Of a DNA stretch of 64,000 nucleotides, positions 44,296 to 53,600 are shown piece by piece. This stretch comes from Pollenia angustigena. Lineage: Eukaryota; Arthropoda; Insecta; Diptera; Polleniidae. Position numbers and translations under genes: made by a program. Position 1 is the first letter of the stretch; each line of letters begins with the position of its first letter. Under the pieces are notes generated by a model. That model ran no database searches. It saw nothing but the letters and a program-made list of their open reading frames with translations, and was not told the DNA's origin. Location of the stretch: contig OV884056.1 of NCBI GenBank assembly GCA_930367215.1, forward strand, positions 233,297,127-233,361,126, in the 5' to 3' direction.

Positions 44296-44812
44296 AGCTG
44301 GACTCAAACGGTTGGGTAAATGTTGTCGTGATTATGATTTAGCTTCAAATTATTTAAAGCTTATGATTATTTGAAACTTATGAGTGATTCCTATAAGATG
44401 AACAGTAACGACATTTTTCAATGATTTAATTTTTTAATATTAATTTACGTTTATTCTTATTTAACAAATTGATCTAATCTCACAATTTTATCGTAAACAA
44501 CTTTAAATGAATTATTTCTGTTTTGTTATTGAATTTTAATGAGTTTTTATTTAAAAAAAAAAAAAGCTTTTAGCCATTTTTTAGCCCATTTTTAGCCATT
44601 TTTTAACCATTTTTTCCGTAAATTTACCATTTTTTGGTCACCAAGTTTTGGCAAAACTGCTACTGTTAATGTTGACTACAAATTTAATTGACTAATTGCC
44701 GAATGAGTTAATGAGCTAATGATAGAAAGCAGTTGTGCTAGACTGGAGTTATTGATACCAAACGCAGGAGAAAAAAATTGAACTGTAACCAATCAAAATC
44801 TAGAAATGTCTT
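44296..44812. other. Spacer up to the BEL insertion
   Basis: Contains the right-hand TAGCCATTTTT block described above. The last five bases before the LTR are GTCTT (44808-44812), which would be one half of a 5-bp BEL/Pao target duplication. The other half is outside the window. Confidence 0.35.
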
Positions 44813-45696
44813 TGTAATTTTGTGTCGTTGGGCTTGACACAGAAGTGCTAAATAATCTTCCTTTTTTGCCTCGAACTGCTGGGCACTACGTTTATTTATT
44901 AGCTAGAGAAGATTATAATTACAATCACTCATAAGAGTGATTATAATTGTAGAGTAAATAAAAAAAAAGTATAGGAATGTAAATTAGATGTAGATCTCTT
45001 ACATGCAGCGTTATGCGAGCATTGGTATGTACATATATTTACTTTAAAGTACCTGATATTTCCGATTAAAGTTAGAGAAAGCGCTTTGAAATTTGTAACA
45101 TCCACGTTGATAAATGTTGCTTTTCTTACAGGGTTGAAGTAAGTATTTAAAATTAAAAAAAATGTGTTTATGTAGGTAAGGAATTTAAATTTCAGTTTAT
45201 TTAGGGCAATTTTAGGTTATTTTTTTTTTTTTTTAATTATTAATTTGATATAAATTTGTTAGAGTAATTTGAAATCAACTTATTAGCGCTGTTGCTAAGG
45301 GATAAGTGAAATATACATATTTTAATTTTTAAATCCCAACCTGCCTTCGGTCGTAGATAGCCGAAGCGGTTTGGAATAGCTCCGTAAGTACTAAATAAAG
45401 ATACTATTACAGTGGCTTTCAAACTACAATGTTACTAATATTCGAGATTACAATTAATACAATAAAATTCAGTTAAATTCAAATGTTAAATTCAAGATAT
45501 TTATATTATACTATACTTTCGTTTTAAATTCCGTATTTTCAATTCATTAAATTATTAGACTTTTACTTAATTTTACATATTTCACTTTCAAGATTTTAAA
45601 ATTCATTTTCCATATTTATCATATTTTTACTTTTCAAATTTCATACATATTTATAATTTCCATATCTAATATTAATGTTCAAATGTGATTTGAACA
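44813..45696 (-). repeat. BEL/Pao LTR 1 (3' LTR of the first element)
   Basis: 884 bp. On the element's strand it starts TGTTCAAATCACATTTGAAC, a 7-bp inverted start resembling the roo-group LTR start, and ends AAAATTACA. It obeys the TG...CA rule. A TATAAAT-like box lies about 50 bases in and an AATAAATAAA polyadenylation word about 75 bases before the 3' end. Apparently identical to LTR 2 at 56252-57135 on reading both. A purine run AGAAAAAG (45713-45720) lies just upstream but not adjacent; the polypurine tract is therefore not clean. Confidence 0.85.
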
Positions 45697-45725
45697 TGGC
45701 GCCGGCCCAGGACTTTTTCTGCAGA

Positions 45726-46478
45726 TTATGAGTTGTATTTGACGCACAATACGTTGGCCAGTGACTTAATAGCTTCGGCCAATAGTTGCCCATCAAGCCG
45801 TGGCTCTGGGATGCTGACTAATTGCGCTGCCAATTGCTGAGGTTGCCGCTGCTGCTGGTTTCGGCGTTGTTGCTGTTGCTGGCGACGTTGCTGTTGCTGG
45901 CGATGTTGCTGTTGCTGACGATGTTGCTGTTGCTGACGACGTTGCTGTTGCTGACGTGTTTGTCGTTGTTGTCGTGGTTGTCGAGCTCTCACAATGGCTC
46001 TGTTGGTGCTTTCGCTTCTTGAAGGTGTTCTGCTAGGAGCTGTTCTGGTGGAGCTTCTGGTAGGACTTCTTCTGGAAGAAGTTGCTCTGCCGGAGGCAGT
46101 TCTATCGCCCACGGACGCCTCCCGTTGCCGACCTTGGCGGCTCGGCAAATGCAGCATGGTATGGTGCAGTTGATCGCACCGTTTGCAGGCCTCCATGGAG
46201 GTACACGAATTTAACGTATGGCTCCTAGCCAGGCAGTTAAAGCAGTAGCCCAAATTGCTTACCACTTCACGTCGTCGCTCCGGTGTCATCTTCTTGAACC
46301 TTTTGCAGAATACTAGCCCATGGTAACCCCGGCAGATCACACAATAAAATACTTCCAAATCTCTCGGTTGAGCACTATTCTGGGCTGTAGCACTACGTCC
46401 TGGACTTGGCATTCTTGTGGCCGTTAGTCTGCGGTTTGACCTGTGACTACGGGAAATAAATAGCAAACGAGACAACAC
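45726..46478 (-). CDS. Downstream ORF of BEL element 1: nucleocapsid-like zinc-knuckle protein with Q/R tail
   Basis: 250 residues, in the place where env sits in retrovirus-like elements. It has no signal peptide or membrane segment. Three zinc knuckles: C46-C49-H53-C58, C79-C82-H87-C92, C98-C101-H105-H110. Spacing and flanking residues match the Gag knuckles of the upstream polyprotein (residues 351-415), so it is a duplicated or captured nucleocapsid module. Residues 120-165 are R/S/T-rich, 165-215 are QQQQR/QQQQH repeats, and the C-terminus (SIPEPRLDGQLLAEAIKSLA) is a short helix. A TTTATTTCCCGTAG word just inside the ORF could be a splice acceptor, so a spliced mRNA and different N-terminus are possible. 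Function unknown. Confidence 0.75.
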   Translation of the reverse strand: MLSRLLFISRSHRSNRRLTATRMPSPGRSATAQNSAQPRDLEVFYCVICRGYHGLVFCKRFKKMTPERRREVVSNLGYCFNCLARSHTLNSCTSMEACKRCDQLHHTMLHLPSRQGRQREASVGDRTASGRATSSRRSPTRSSTRTAPSRTPSRSESTNRAIVRARQPRQQRQTRQQQQRRQQQQHRQQQQHRQQQQRRQQQQQRRNQQQRQPQQLAAQLVSIPEPRLDGQLLAEAIKSLANVLCVKYNS

Positions 46479-46692
46479 AATTTTATTAGTAAAATTAGTA
46501 GATAAAATTATAATGGAATGGGAAAAAAAGGGTTGGTTTAATTCAACGGTAGCAATAAATTTAAATATTGTAGGAGAGGAATATAGAGTAAATGTAGTGT
46601 TAGTGAATGTTATTGATATGGGTAAAGTTAAATTTATGTGTACTCGCTGAAATATATGAGAAAGATATGAACACTATGTTTAACTGTAATTG

Positions 46693-49600
46693 TCAGTTGC
46701 CCAAGAACGGCAAAAAGCACAGTTTAACTATGGGTCTTGTTACGGGTCCCGAGGAGGTGCGTACCTCTGCAATGCGCGCGTTTCCATCATGTCCAGTAAA
46801 GATTTTTTCAATTCTACCGAGTCGCCACTCGTGGGGCGGTAGCAAGTCATCCATTACGACTACTAGATCGCCCACTTGTCGATTCGGAGTCGGATTCTGC
46901 CATTTGTAGCGCTTATGTAATGATTTTAAGTACTCTTCTTTCCATCGTATGGCAAACTGGTGATGGATTGCCTTCAATCTTTCCCATCTGTTTATAACCG
47001 AGATATTTTGGCAGGTTTGCTCGGGAAAGGCCATTAAGGGAGCACCTCTCAAAAAGTGTCCTGGAGTTAGGGCTGTCAAGTCCGCTGGGTCTTCTGATAG
47101 CGCAGAGATTGGCCGTGAATTCAGCACACCTTCAATTCGAGCTAATATCGTGGAAAATTCCTCAAAGTTGTATTTGTGTGCGCCTGCGATCCGTTTGAAA
47201 TGGAACTTGAAACTTTTTACAGCGGCTTCCCACAAGCCGCCCATATGCGGAGCGTGTGGCGGTATAAACTTCCATTCAAACCCATGAGACAAATACTTTT
47301 GTGCTACATCCTCAGCTGCGTTACGCACAAATGCGGAAAATTCTCGTTCAAGAATTCTACTGGCGCCAAGAAAGTTTTTCCCGTTGTCCGACGTAACCCT
47401 CTGGGGGAGGCCCCGCCTCCCGACGAAACGAGCGAAGGTGGCCTGAAACGCTTTTGAGGAAAGTTCAGAGCAGGCTTCCAAATGGACAGCTTTAGTACTA
47501 AAGCATACGAAAACACAGACATATCCTTTTATGTAAGTAGCTCTGCGTAAAGAAGAAACCTTTAGCTCAAATGGCCCAGCAAAGTCAACGCCTGTTATTT
47601 GAAATGGTGGCGATAAGGCGCAGCGTTCAGGTGGCAAGGGAGCCATAATCTGCGACCCAGCTTGCTGTCTCTGGATTATGCAAACTTTGCAATTGCGAAC
47701 TATACTTTTAACTCGCGGTTTAAGTCTTGCAATAAAATATTCTGTCTGTATCATTCTGCACATCTGACTGCACTCAGCGTGATATAAAAATTGATGCAAA
47801 TATGTGAGATACAAATGACAGAATTGCGATTTACCTGGGAGTATTATAGGGTACCGCTCATTATATGGAAGAGTAGATTGAACCAACCTTCCGTTTGCCC
47901 GAAGAATTGAGTCTGAATCAAGAAATGGATTCAGAGGCTTAAGAGGACTTTTATTCGGCAAATTTTGAGAGGCCTGCAGACACTTGTACTCATCGGGATA
48001 AAATGTTTCTTGAGCAAGAGCAATAAGCCGTAATTTAACAAATTTCACCTCTGCTTGCGTTAGACTTATTGACGCCTCGATTTGGGTATTTTGCCTCAAA
48101 TTTTTCATGCATCTTCTGTAAAACCTAAACATATAGCATATAACGCGTAAAGCTTTGCTATAAGAAGAAAATCTACTCAGAACTGCATTGTCATGCACTT
48201 CTACATGCAGAGCCTGAGGTTCAATTTTAGATACCTCTGGAGTTTTAAGGGGATTTCTTTTTGGCCACTCTGTTAAGGGTTTACCCAGCCATGATGGTCC
48301 ATGCCACCAAAGAATATTGTGTACTAACTCTTGAGGCTTACATCCTCGAGTTCCAAGATCCGCCGGGTTATCGTGAGATGGGACATGATGCCATTTTGCA
48401 TCCGGTACTAATCTGTGAATTTGCGCAATTCTATTAGCGACATATGTTTCCCATGTCGAAGGCAGCTTTGACAGCCAACCCAACGTAATAGACGAATCAG
48501 TCCACAAATGAACCTCTTCAACGTCCAGATTAACAGATGAAATAACATATTTAACAAGATTAGCGAGAAGAACTGCCCCACTGAGTTCGAGACGTGGTAG
48601 AGAAACCGTTTGGATGGGGGCAACTTTACTTTTCGCCACTAATAAATTAACGAACGTATTGTGGGAATTGTTCTGACATCGTACATAAACCGTTGCACAA
48701 TATGCTGTTTTAGAAGCATCTGAGAACCCATGCAATTGAACCTTGTCCGATGGCATGTATTGTATCCAGCGTGTAATCGAAATTGTTTCCACTTGAGCGA
48801 GATCCTGAATTAGATCGTTCCATTTTTGTAGACTTTCTTGAGACACTTCCTCATCCCATTCCAGGCCTTCTAGCCATAGTTGTTGAATGAGTGTTTTTGC
48901 CCTTATAACGATAGGAGCGAGCCATCCAGCTGGATCGAACAATTTTGCCACTGACGATAGAATTTTCCTCTTAGTGATTTTTGTTTCTTGCTCAATTGGA
49001 TCAAATTTATACGAAAATGAGTCTGAGAGCGCATTCCACCTTATACCTAAGGTTTTAGTAGAGCTTGCATCGTGAAAGCGCAGAAAATTAGAATCGTACA
49101 GATCTTCCTTTGAAATATGAGAAAGTAATTTTTCATCATTTGCTGTTATTTTTTTTAGAGAAAATCCAGCTGATCGCAGAACAAGCAAAAGCTGCTTTTG
49201 AGCTGATAGAACATCTTCTATCGAGTAACCTCCAGAAAGAATGTCATCGACATACGTTTCTTTACGCAAAATTGAAGCTGCTTTAGGGTATGCAGATTCG
49301 GAGTCTGATGCTAGTTTTAAAAGGGTACGTATTGCTAAATACGGTGCACAATTTACTCCAAAGGTTACTGTTTTTAATTCAAAATCCTTAATTGGGCCGT
49401 CGTCTTGAGGTTGAAATAAAATCCTCTGAAAGGGTCTATCAGCAGGATGTAATAATATCTGGCGGTACATTTTCTGAATGTCGCCATTGAAAACATATTG
49501 ATACTTTCTCCAATTGAGAATTATGGAGATCAAATCGTTTTGCAATGTGGGGCCTGTATAAAGCACGTCATTTAGCGAGAATTGCGACTTTGACTTCCTA

Positions 49601-51999
49601 CTGGCATTAAATACAACCCTGAGTTTGGTTGTCTTGTGATCTGGCCGGACTACACCATGATGTGGCAAATAAAACGAACCATATGTGCCATTTTCATTAA
49701 TTTCATTAGATGACGTTTCTCCCATATGATCAAGAGTGAGATACTCATTTATAACAGCCTTATACTGTGACTGAAGGTCGGGATCTTTGGCTAGCGTTTT
49801 TTCCAAGCTCGTGTACTGAGCCAGAGCTATGAATCGAGATGATCCAAGAAATATTTTTTCAGGAAAGTCAGGTTTGAATGGTAAACGTACCATGTATCTA
49901 CCGTTTTCATTACGTGTGGTTGTTTCAGTATACAATTTTTCACAAAATTCATCCTCAGCTGACTTAGACGGAGCCACTGGAATTTCTTCCTGTTCCCAGA
50001 ACCTTTTCAAAAGAGTATTAAGCTCAGATATTTCGGTAGGAACAACTGTAGTCGTGAATGTTTGAATTGATTGTGTTTGTATGGGACCACTGAGTACCCA
50101 GCCAAAGATAGTATTATAGGCTGAAGTTTGACCGCAAATATTTTTCTTAATTCCTTCAATATTAAGGGAGTGTTCGTAATCATTCCCTAAAATTAGATCT
50201 ATCTGTGAAGATTTATTAAAAGTCGGATCTGCTAGATCTAATTCAGCTAAATCGGTTGAGTAAGGCATTTCAAAAGTGCACGCTGGAAGTCTTTTTGTCA
50301 CTTTTGGCAGCACTATGGCTTTTATGGGGACTCGTAAGTCATACCTTTTGGCGTATAAAACAAATTCGCACTCTTTATTTGCCGTTTGCTTTTTCCCGCC
50401 AATACCGATTATTTCGAAATGAGATTTTTCGAAGGGTAGCTGCAGGCGAGTACGAACCTTTTCTGTTAAAAAGGTTCGTTGAGAACCGGGATCAATTAGC
50501 GCTCTAACTGTAAAGAGTTCACCTCGGTGCTCTATTTGCATTAACGCAGTTCGCAGCAAAATATTTTCATTGGCCATAGAGCAATTGGCTTGAAATTGCC
50601 TTGAGGTGCTAGCAACAACCTCTTGATTCTCTCTTCTAGAGATTTGAGTACTATTTTGGGAAGTGACTTGATTTGAGTTATCAGGAATAGTGGCAGCGAC
50701 TCTATATTGTGAGCTTTGCGCAGATTGAGTAAGGCTCTGTGGTTTCTGTCTCATATGTAATAGGGTGTGGTGCGATTTTTTACATTGCAGGCAAGTATGT
50801 TTGCTTTTACAATTTGCCTTAAGATGAGACGAGGCCAAGCAATTGTTGCAGAATTTATTTTTAAAGACATAATCTACTCTTTGCTGCACAGTAAAGGCTC
50901 GGAATTTTGGACATATTCTCAAAGAGTGATTTTCTTTGCACAATTTGCATGTCAAACTCACGTTGTCTTGAGACATGTATGCTTGTATGTCAGAATTGGG
51001 TGTATCTGACAGATTGAAACAATCTTTAGAGGTTTTTATACTACTTAGACGTTCCACTGCTTCATATCTGTCCACAAGAAATTGGGACATTTGGGTCCAC
51101 TTGGGAAGTTCACGTGGTGAAGTGAGGGATTGCTCCCATAATGATAATGTTACATGAGGCAGTTTAGTTGAAATTAGCCGAATCAGAATAGGGTCCCAGC
51201 TCTCCACGTCGACGCCAAGCGTTCTGAGAGTTGCCAGGGAATCATTAACTGAAGATTGAATTCTTCTAATTGATTCGCTTTCTTCATTTTTTGCCGAGGG
51301 GATGTCAAATAGGATTTTTATTTGGTTGTCAACCAATACTCTTTTGTTTTCATATCGGGTTCTAAGAGCATCCCACGCTAGTTCAAAATTATTATTTGAA
51401 AGGGGGTACCGTTTAACAATTGCACCAGCTTCACCCCTTGTTTTATTTCTCAAGTGATAGAGTTTAGTGACTGGAGTAAGCTTTGGGTGGTTTATGTACA
51501 CGGCCGTGAACATGTCACGAAATGATGGCCATTGTTCATAACTTCCCTTAAAAATCTCAGTATCGCATGGTGGAAGCTTTATGCAAATGGAGCTATCAGG
51601 GAATAAGCTAGGATTCGGTTGAGAATAGCGAGATGTCGATTGAAACACTGGTATTTGAGAACCCTCTATTCGACTTACTTTAAGCAAGTCATTAATTTGA
51701 GAATTACACTGGAAATACGCCTCGGAACACGTATTGTATTCTTCTTTGGCCTGTGCTTTAAATTCAGTACCAACCGATTGTTCTTGGGATAACATTACTT
51801 TTCTATAGGAATCCTTCAAATTTGACCATTCTGAATCTAGTTCCCTTAATTTTACCTCCAGTATTGACTCGTTATGATCTTCAACCGTGCTATTATTAAA
51901 TGTCTCACAAAATTGCATTAGATTCCCACAATCGAATAGAAATTGCTCCTTATATAAAGGATTAAAAGCTACGCTTGATGTTTCAGTTGTTGAAGTCAT
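46693..51999 (-). CDS. BEL/Pao Gag-Pol polyprotein, element 1, intact
   Basis: 1768 residues in one frame. The start is chosen at the first Met, in a CACAAAATG context. Gag: DUF1759-type capsid about 150-310, then zinc knuckles C351-C354-H358-C363, C384-C387-H392-C397 and C403-C406-H410-H415. Protease: DPGSQ at 503-507. Reverse transcriptase: FNGDIQKMY with Asp 840, GVNCAPYLA at 881 and YVDD at 916-919. RNase H: Asp 1094 (GFSDASK), Glu 1138 (LPRLELSG), Asp 1168 (LWTDSS) and the NPADLGTRG block at 1211. Integrase: zinc-binding His/Cys region about 1402-1440, catalytic Asp 1472, Asp 1538 and Glu 1591 (MGGLWEAAVKS). DUF5641-like C-terminus about 1670-1760. All catalytic residues are present. It lies between the long leader and the small downstream ORF. 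Confidence 0.95.
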   Translation of the reverse strand: MTSTTETSSVAFNPLYKEQFLFDCGNLMQFCETFNNSTVEDHNESILEVKLRELDSEWSNLKDSYRKVMLSQEQSVGTEFKAQAKEEYNTCSEAYFQCNSQINDLLKVSRIEGSQIPVFQSTSRYSQPNPSLFPDSSICIKLPPCDTEIFKGSYEQWPSFRDMFTAVYINHPKLTPVTKLYHLRNKTRGEAGAIVKRYPLSNNNFELAWDALRTRYENKRVLVDNQIKILFDIPSAKNEESESIRRIQSSVNDSLATLRTLGVDVESWDPILIRLISTKLPHVTLSLWEQSLTSPRELPKWTQMSQFLVDRYEAVERLSSIKTSKDCFNLSDTPNSDIQAYMSQDNVSLTCKLCKENHSLRICPKFRAFTVQQRVDYVFKNKFCNNCLASSHLKANCKSKHTCLQCKKSHHTLLHMRQKPQSLTQSAQSSQYRVAATIPDNSNQVTSQNSTQISRRENQEVVASTSRQFQANCSMANENILLRTALMQIEHRGELFTVRALIDPGSQRTFLTEKVRTRLQLPFEKSHFEIIGIGGKKQTANKECEFVLYAKRYDLRVPIKAIVLPKVTKRLPACTFEMPYSTDLAELDLADPTFNKSSQIDLILGNDYEHSLNIEGIKKNICGQTSAYNTIFGWVLSGPIQTQSIQTFTTTVVPTEISELNTLLKRFWEQEEIPVAPSKSAEDEFCEKLYTETTTRNENGRYMVRLPFKPDFPEKIFLGSSRFIALAQYTSLEKTLAKDPDLQSQYKAVINEYLTLDHMGETSSNEINENGTYGSFYLPHHGVVRPDHKTTKLRVVFNASRKSKSQFSLNDVLYTGPTLQNDLISIILNWRKYQYVFNGDIQKMYRQILLHPADRPFQRILFQPQDDGPIKDFELKTVTFGVNCAPYLAIRTLLKLASDSESAYPKAASILRKETYVDDILSGGYSIEDVLSAQKQLLLVLRSAGFSLKKITANDEKLLSHISKEDLYDSNFLRFHDASSTKTLGIRWNALSDSFSYKFDPIEQETKITKRKILSSVAKLFDPAGWLAPIVIRAKTLIQQLWLEGLEWDEEVSQESLQKWNDLIQDLAQVETISITRWIQYMPSDKVQLHGFSDASKTAYCATVYVRCQNNSHNTFVNLLVAKSKVAPIQTVSLPRLELSGAVLLANLVKYVISSVNLDVEEVHLWTDSSITLGWLSKLPSTWETYVANRIAQIHRLVPDAKWHHVPSHDNPADLGTRGCKPQELVHNILWWHGPSWLGKPLTEWPKRNPLKTPEVSKIEPQALHVEVHDNAVLSRFSSYSKALRVICYMFRFYRRCMKNLRQNTQIEASISLTQAEVKFVKLRLIALAQETFYPDEYKCLQASQNLPNKSPLKPLNPFLDSDSILRANGRLVQSTLPYNERYPIILPGKSQFCHLYLTYLHQFLYHAECSQMCRMIQTEYFIARLKPRVKSIVRNCKVCIIQRQQAGSQIMAPLPPERCALSPPFQITGVDFAGPFELKVSSLRRATYIKGYVCVFVCFSTKAVHLEACSELSSKAFQATFARFVGRRGLPQRVTSDNGKNFLGASRILEREFSAFVRNAAEDVAQKYLSHGFEWKFIPPHAPHMGGLWEAAVKSFKFHFKRIAGAHKYNFEEFSTILARIEGVLNSRPISALSEDPADLTALTPGHFLRGAPLMAFPEQTCQNISVINRWERLKAIHHQFAIRWKEEYLKSLHKRYKWQNPTPNRQVGDLVVVMDDLLPPHEWRLGRIEKIFTGHDGNARIAEVRTSSGPVTRPIVKLCFLPFLGN

Positions 52000-52242
52000 T
52001 TTGTGAACAATGAGATAAATAAGTCAAATACTATTGAAAATTCTCGATATGAGGTTTGATTTACGTGCAATAGCAAAGAAACCCGAGCTTAGGTATAATT
52101 ATCGGTTTTATTAATATTTTTCAGTATACAACACTAAAATTAATTTGACTGCCGCAAATTTATAACGGAATAGCGCCAAATGCAAATTTTATAGTTTAAA
52201 ATAAGAGATAATAGATTTCTACTTAAAGTGATTATATTGGGA

Positions 52243-52783
52243 ATTGGGCTATCTAAATATATTAATAGATGTGGATGTCTAGCTTTTTGGTATTCAAGTA
52301 AAATTTTAAAAATTTTTAGCTACCTACGTATATCACTAGATATGGATGTCTAGTAATTTTGTAATTAAGAAAAATTTTAAAATTTTTGGGGCTATCTGAG
52401 TATAGCACTAGATGTAGATGTCTAGTATTTTTGTAATTAAGAAAAAATTTTAAAATTTTTGGGGCTATCTGAGTATAGCACTAGATTGTGGGTTTTGTAA
52501 TTAAGAAAAAATTTTAAAATTTTTGGGGCTATCTGAGTATAGCACTAGATTGTGGGTGAGTAGTATTTTGTAATTAAGAAAAAATTTTAAAATTTTTGGG
52601 GCTATCTGAGTATAGCACTAGATTGTGGGTGAGTAGTATTTTGTAATTAAGAAAAATTTTCAAACTTTGGGGATATCTGAGTAGAGCACTAGATATGGAT
52701 GTCTAGTAATTTTGTATTAATTAAGAAGAATTAAGCAATTTTGGGGCTATCTGGGTATAGCACTAGATATAGATGTCTAGTTT
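52243..52783. repeat. Tandem array of about eight 60-80-bp units upstream of gag
   Basis: Each unit carries GGGGCTATCTGAGTATAGCA, then CTAGAT, then (in some) ATGGATGTCTAG forming a small palindrome with CTAGA. TTTTGTAATTAAGAAAAA and a self-complementary AAAATTTTAAAATTTT follow. The central four units are most alike; the outer ones are diverged. The array recurs in element 2 from 63682 to the window end. Confidence 0.8.
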
Positions 52784-53288
52784 CACGCTTTAATTCTTCG
52801 AAATAATTATGGGACTATAATTAGGGCATAATATTTTACTCTTATTTACAAATACTACCTACGTTTTCTTTTTATAGGGCCTCATGTTATACGGGACTTG
52901 TTCATGTAGAAATAAAATCATAAAAAATTTACTTTCAGTACAATAAATTACTATTATCAATGTGCGTATTAATTGGGTTAACTTTCAAATCGTTATTTAT
53001 TAGAAAGTTATTTTACCAACTGTCAACCTATTGACTTAAATTTCCGTATATATACATTTATTTTTACCAATAAATGTTCACCTTCGATCAGCGAGGGATT
53101 AATTAATTTTAATTCTTTACTGCAACTCTTAGAGAAAACTACTTGTTTTTTGTAAAGAAACAAATAAAGTTTTATTTTATTTATTTAATTTTCATATACA
53201 ATACAATTAATTTAATGGTTTATTTTATTTATTTTATAATACAATTAATTTAATTCATTTCAATTTTATTTGTTAAAAAGAAAAAATT

Positions 53289-53383
53289 ATTTCAAAATCT
53301 GAGATTCACAACTTTATAATTTTCAAAATCTGAGATTCACAACTTTATAATTTTCAAAATCTGAAATTCACAACTTTATAATA
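53289..53383. repeat. Three tandem 35-bp repeats in the BEL leader
   Basis: TTCAAAATCTGAGATTCACA followed by ACTTTATAATT occurs three times back to back, the third with GAAATT in place of GAGATT. Confidence 0.8.
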
Positions 53384-53453
53384 GCTTTTATTTTATTTTG
53401 AGTGTGCCACCAAATGTGCAAGCGAGTGTATACTTTTTACTTATGGGAAATAA

Positions 53454-53600
53454 GTTATGTATATTCCACGATACTTCCCAACAACAGGTCTGTTCTTGTA
53501 CTAAGTATGTACAATCGACCAAATCATTTCATTGGAACTAAATTATGTATATTCCAGGATACTTCCCAACAATCGGTCTGTTCCTGTACTAGCAATGCAC
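53454..53600. repeat. Direct repeat, two 47-bp copies 90 bp apart, in the BEL leader
   Basis: TATGTATATTCCACGATACT followed by TCCCAACAACAGGTCTGTTC begins at about 53455 and recurs with few changes at about 53545. The word between the copies (ACAATCGACCAAATCATTTC) is unique. Confidence 0.7.

Larger units (their letters stand above)
40749..44653. repeat. Outer inverted-repeat bracket with TAGCCATTTTT subrepeats
   Basis: CAGTGTTGCCAATTTAGATT at 40749 and, inverted from the right, CAGTTTTGCCAAAACTTGG near 44653 bracket the Penelope palindrome and other repeats. Next to each end are three to five copies of TTTAGCCATTTTT (40770-40850 and 44570-44620). This looks like the two ends of one hAT-like element of about 3.9 kb filled by insertions. 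Flanking octamers do not match, so that is not proven. Confidence 0.4.

Noticed and set aside
45822..46022. Leu-rich 66-codon plus-strand frame (also 57261-57461)
   Set aside because: It is the antisense of the QQQQR/QQQQH repeat of the zinc-knuckle ORF. CAG/CAA repeats read backwards give Leu runs.
45726..46478. Envelope glycoprotein in the post-pol position
   Set aside because: No signal peptide, transmembrane segment, furin-like site or extracellular Cys pattern. The Cys/His residues form zinc knuckles.
47176..51157. Several plus-strand ORFs of 60-93 codons opposite Gag-Pol (and their copies 11,439 bp downstream)
   Set aside because: Antisense shadows of the long polyprotein frame; no motifs.
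52243..52783. CRISPR-like spacing of repeated GGGGCTATCTGAGTATAGCA blocks
   Set aside because: The units are contiguous tandem repeats with similar, not unique, spacers, inside a eukaryotic retrotransposon.
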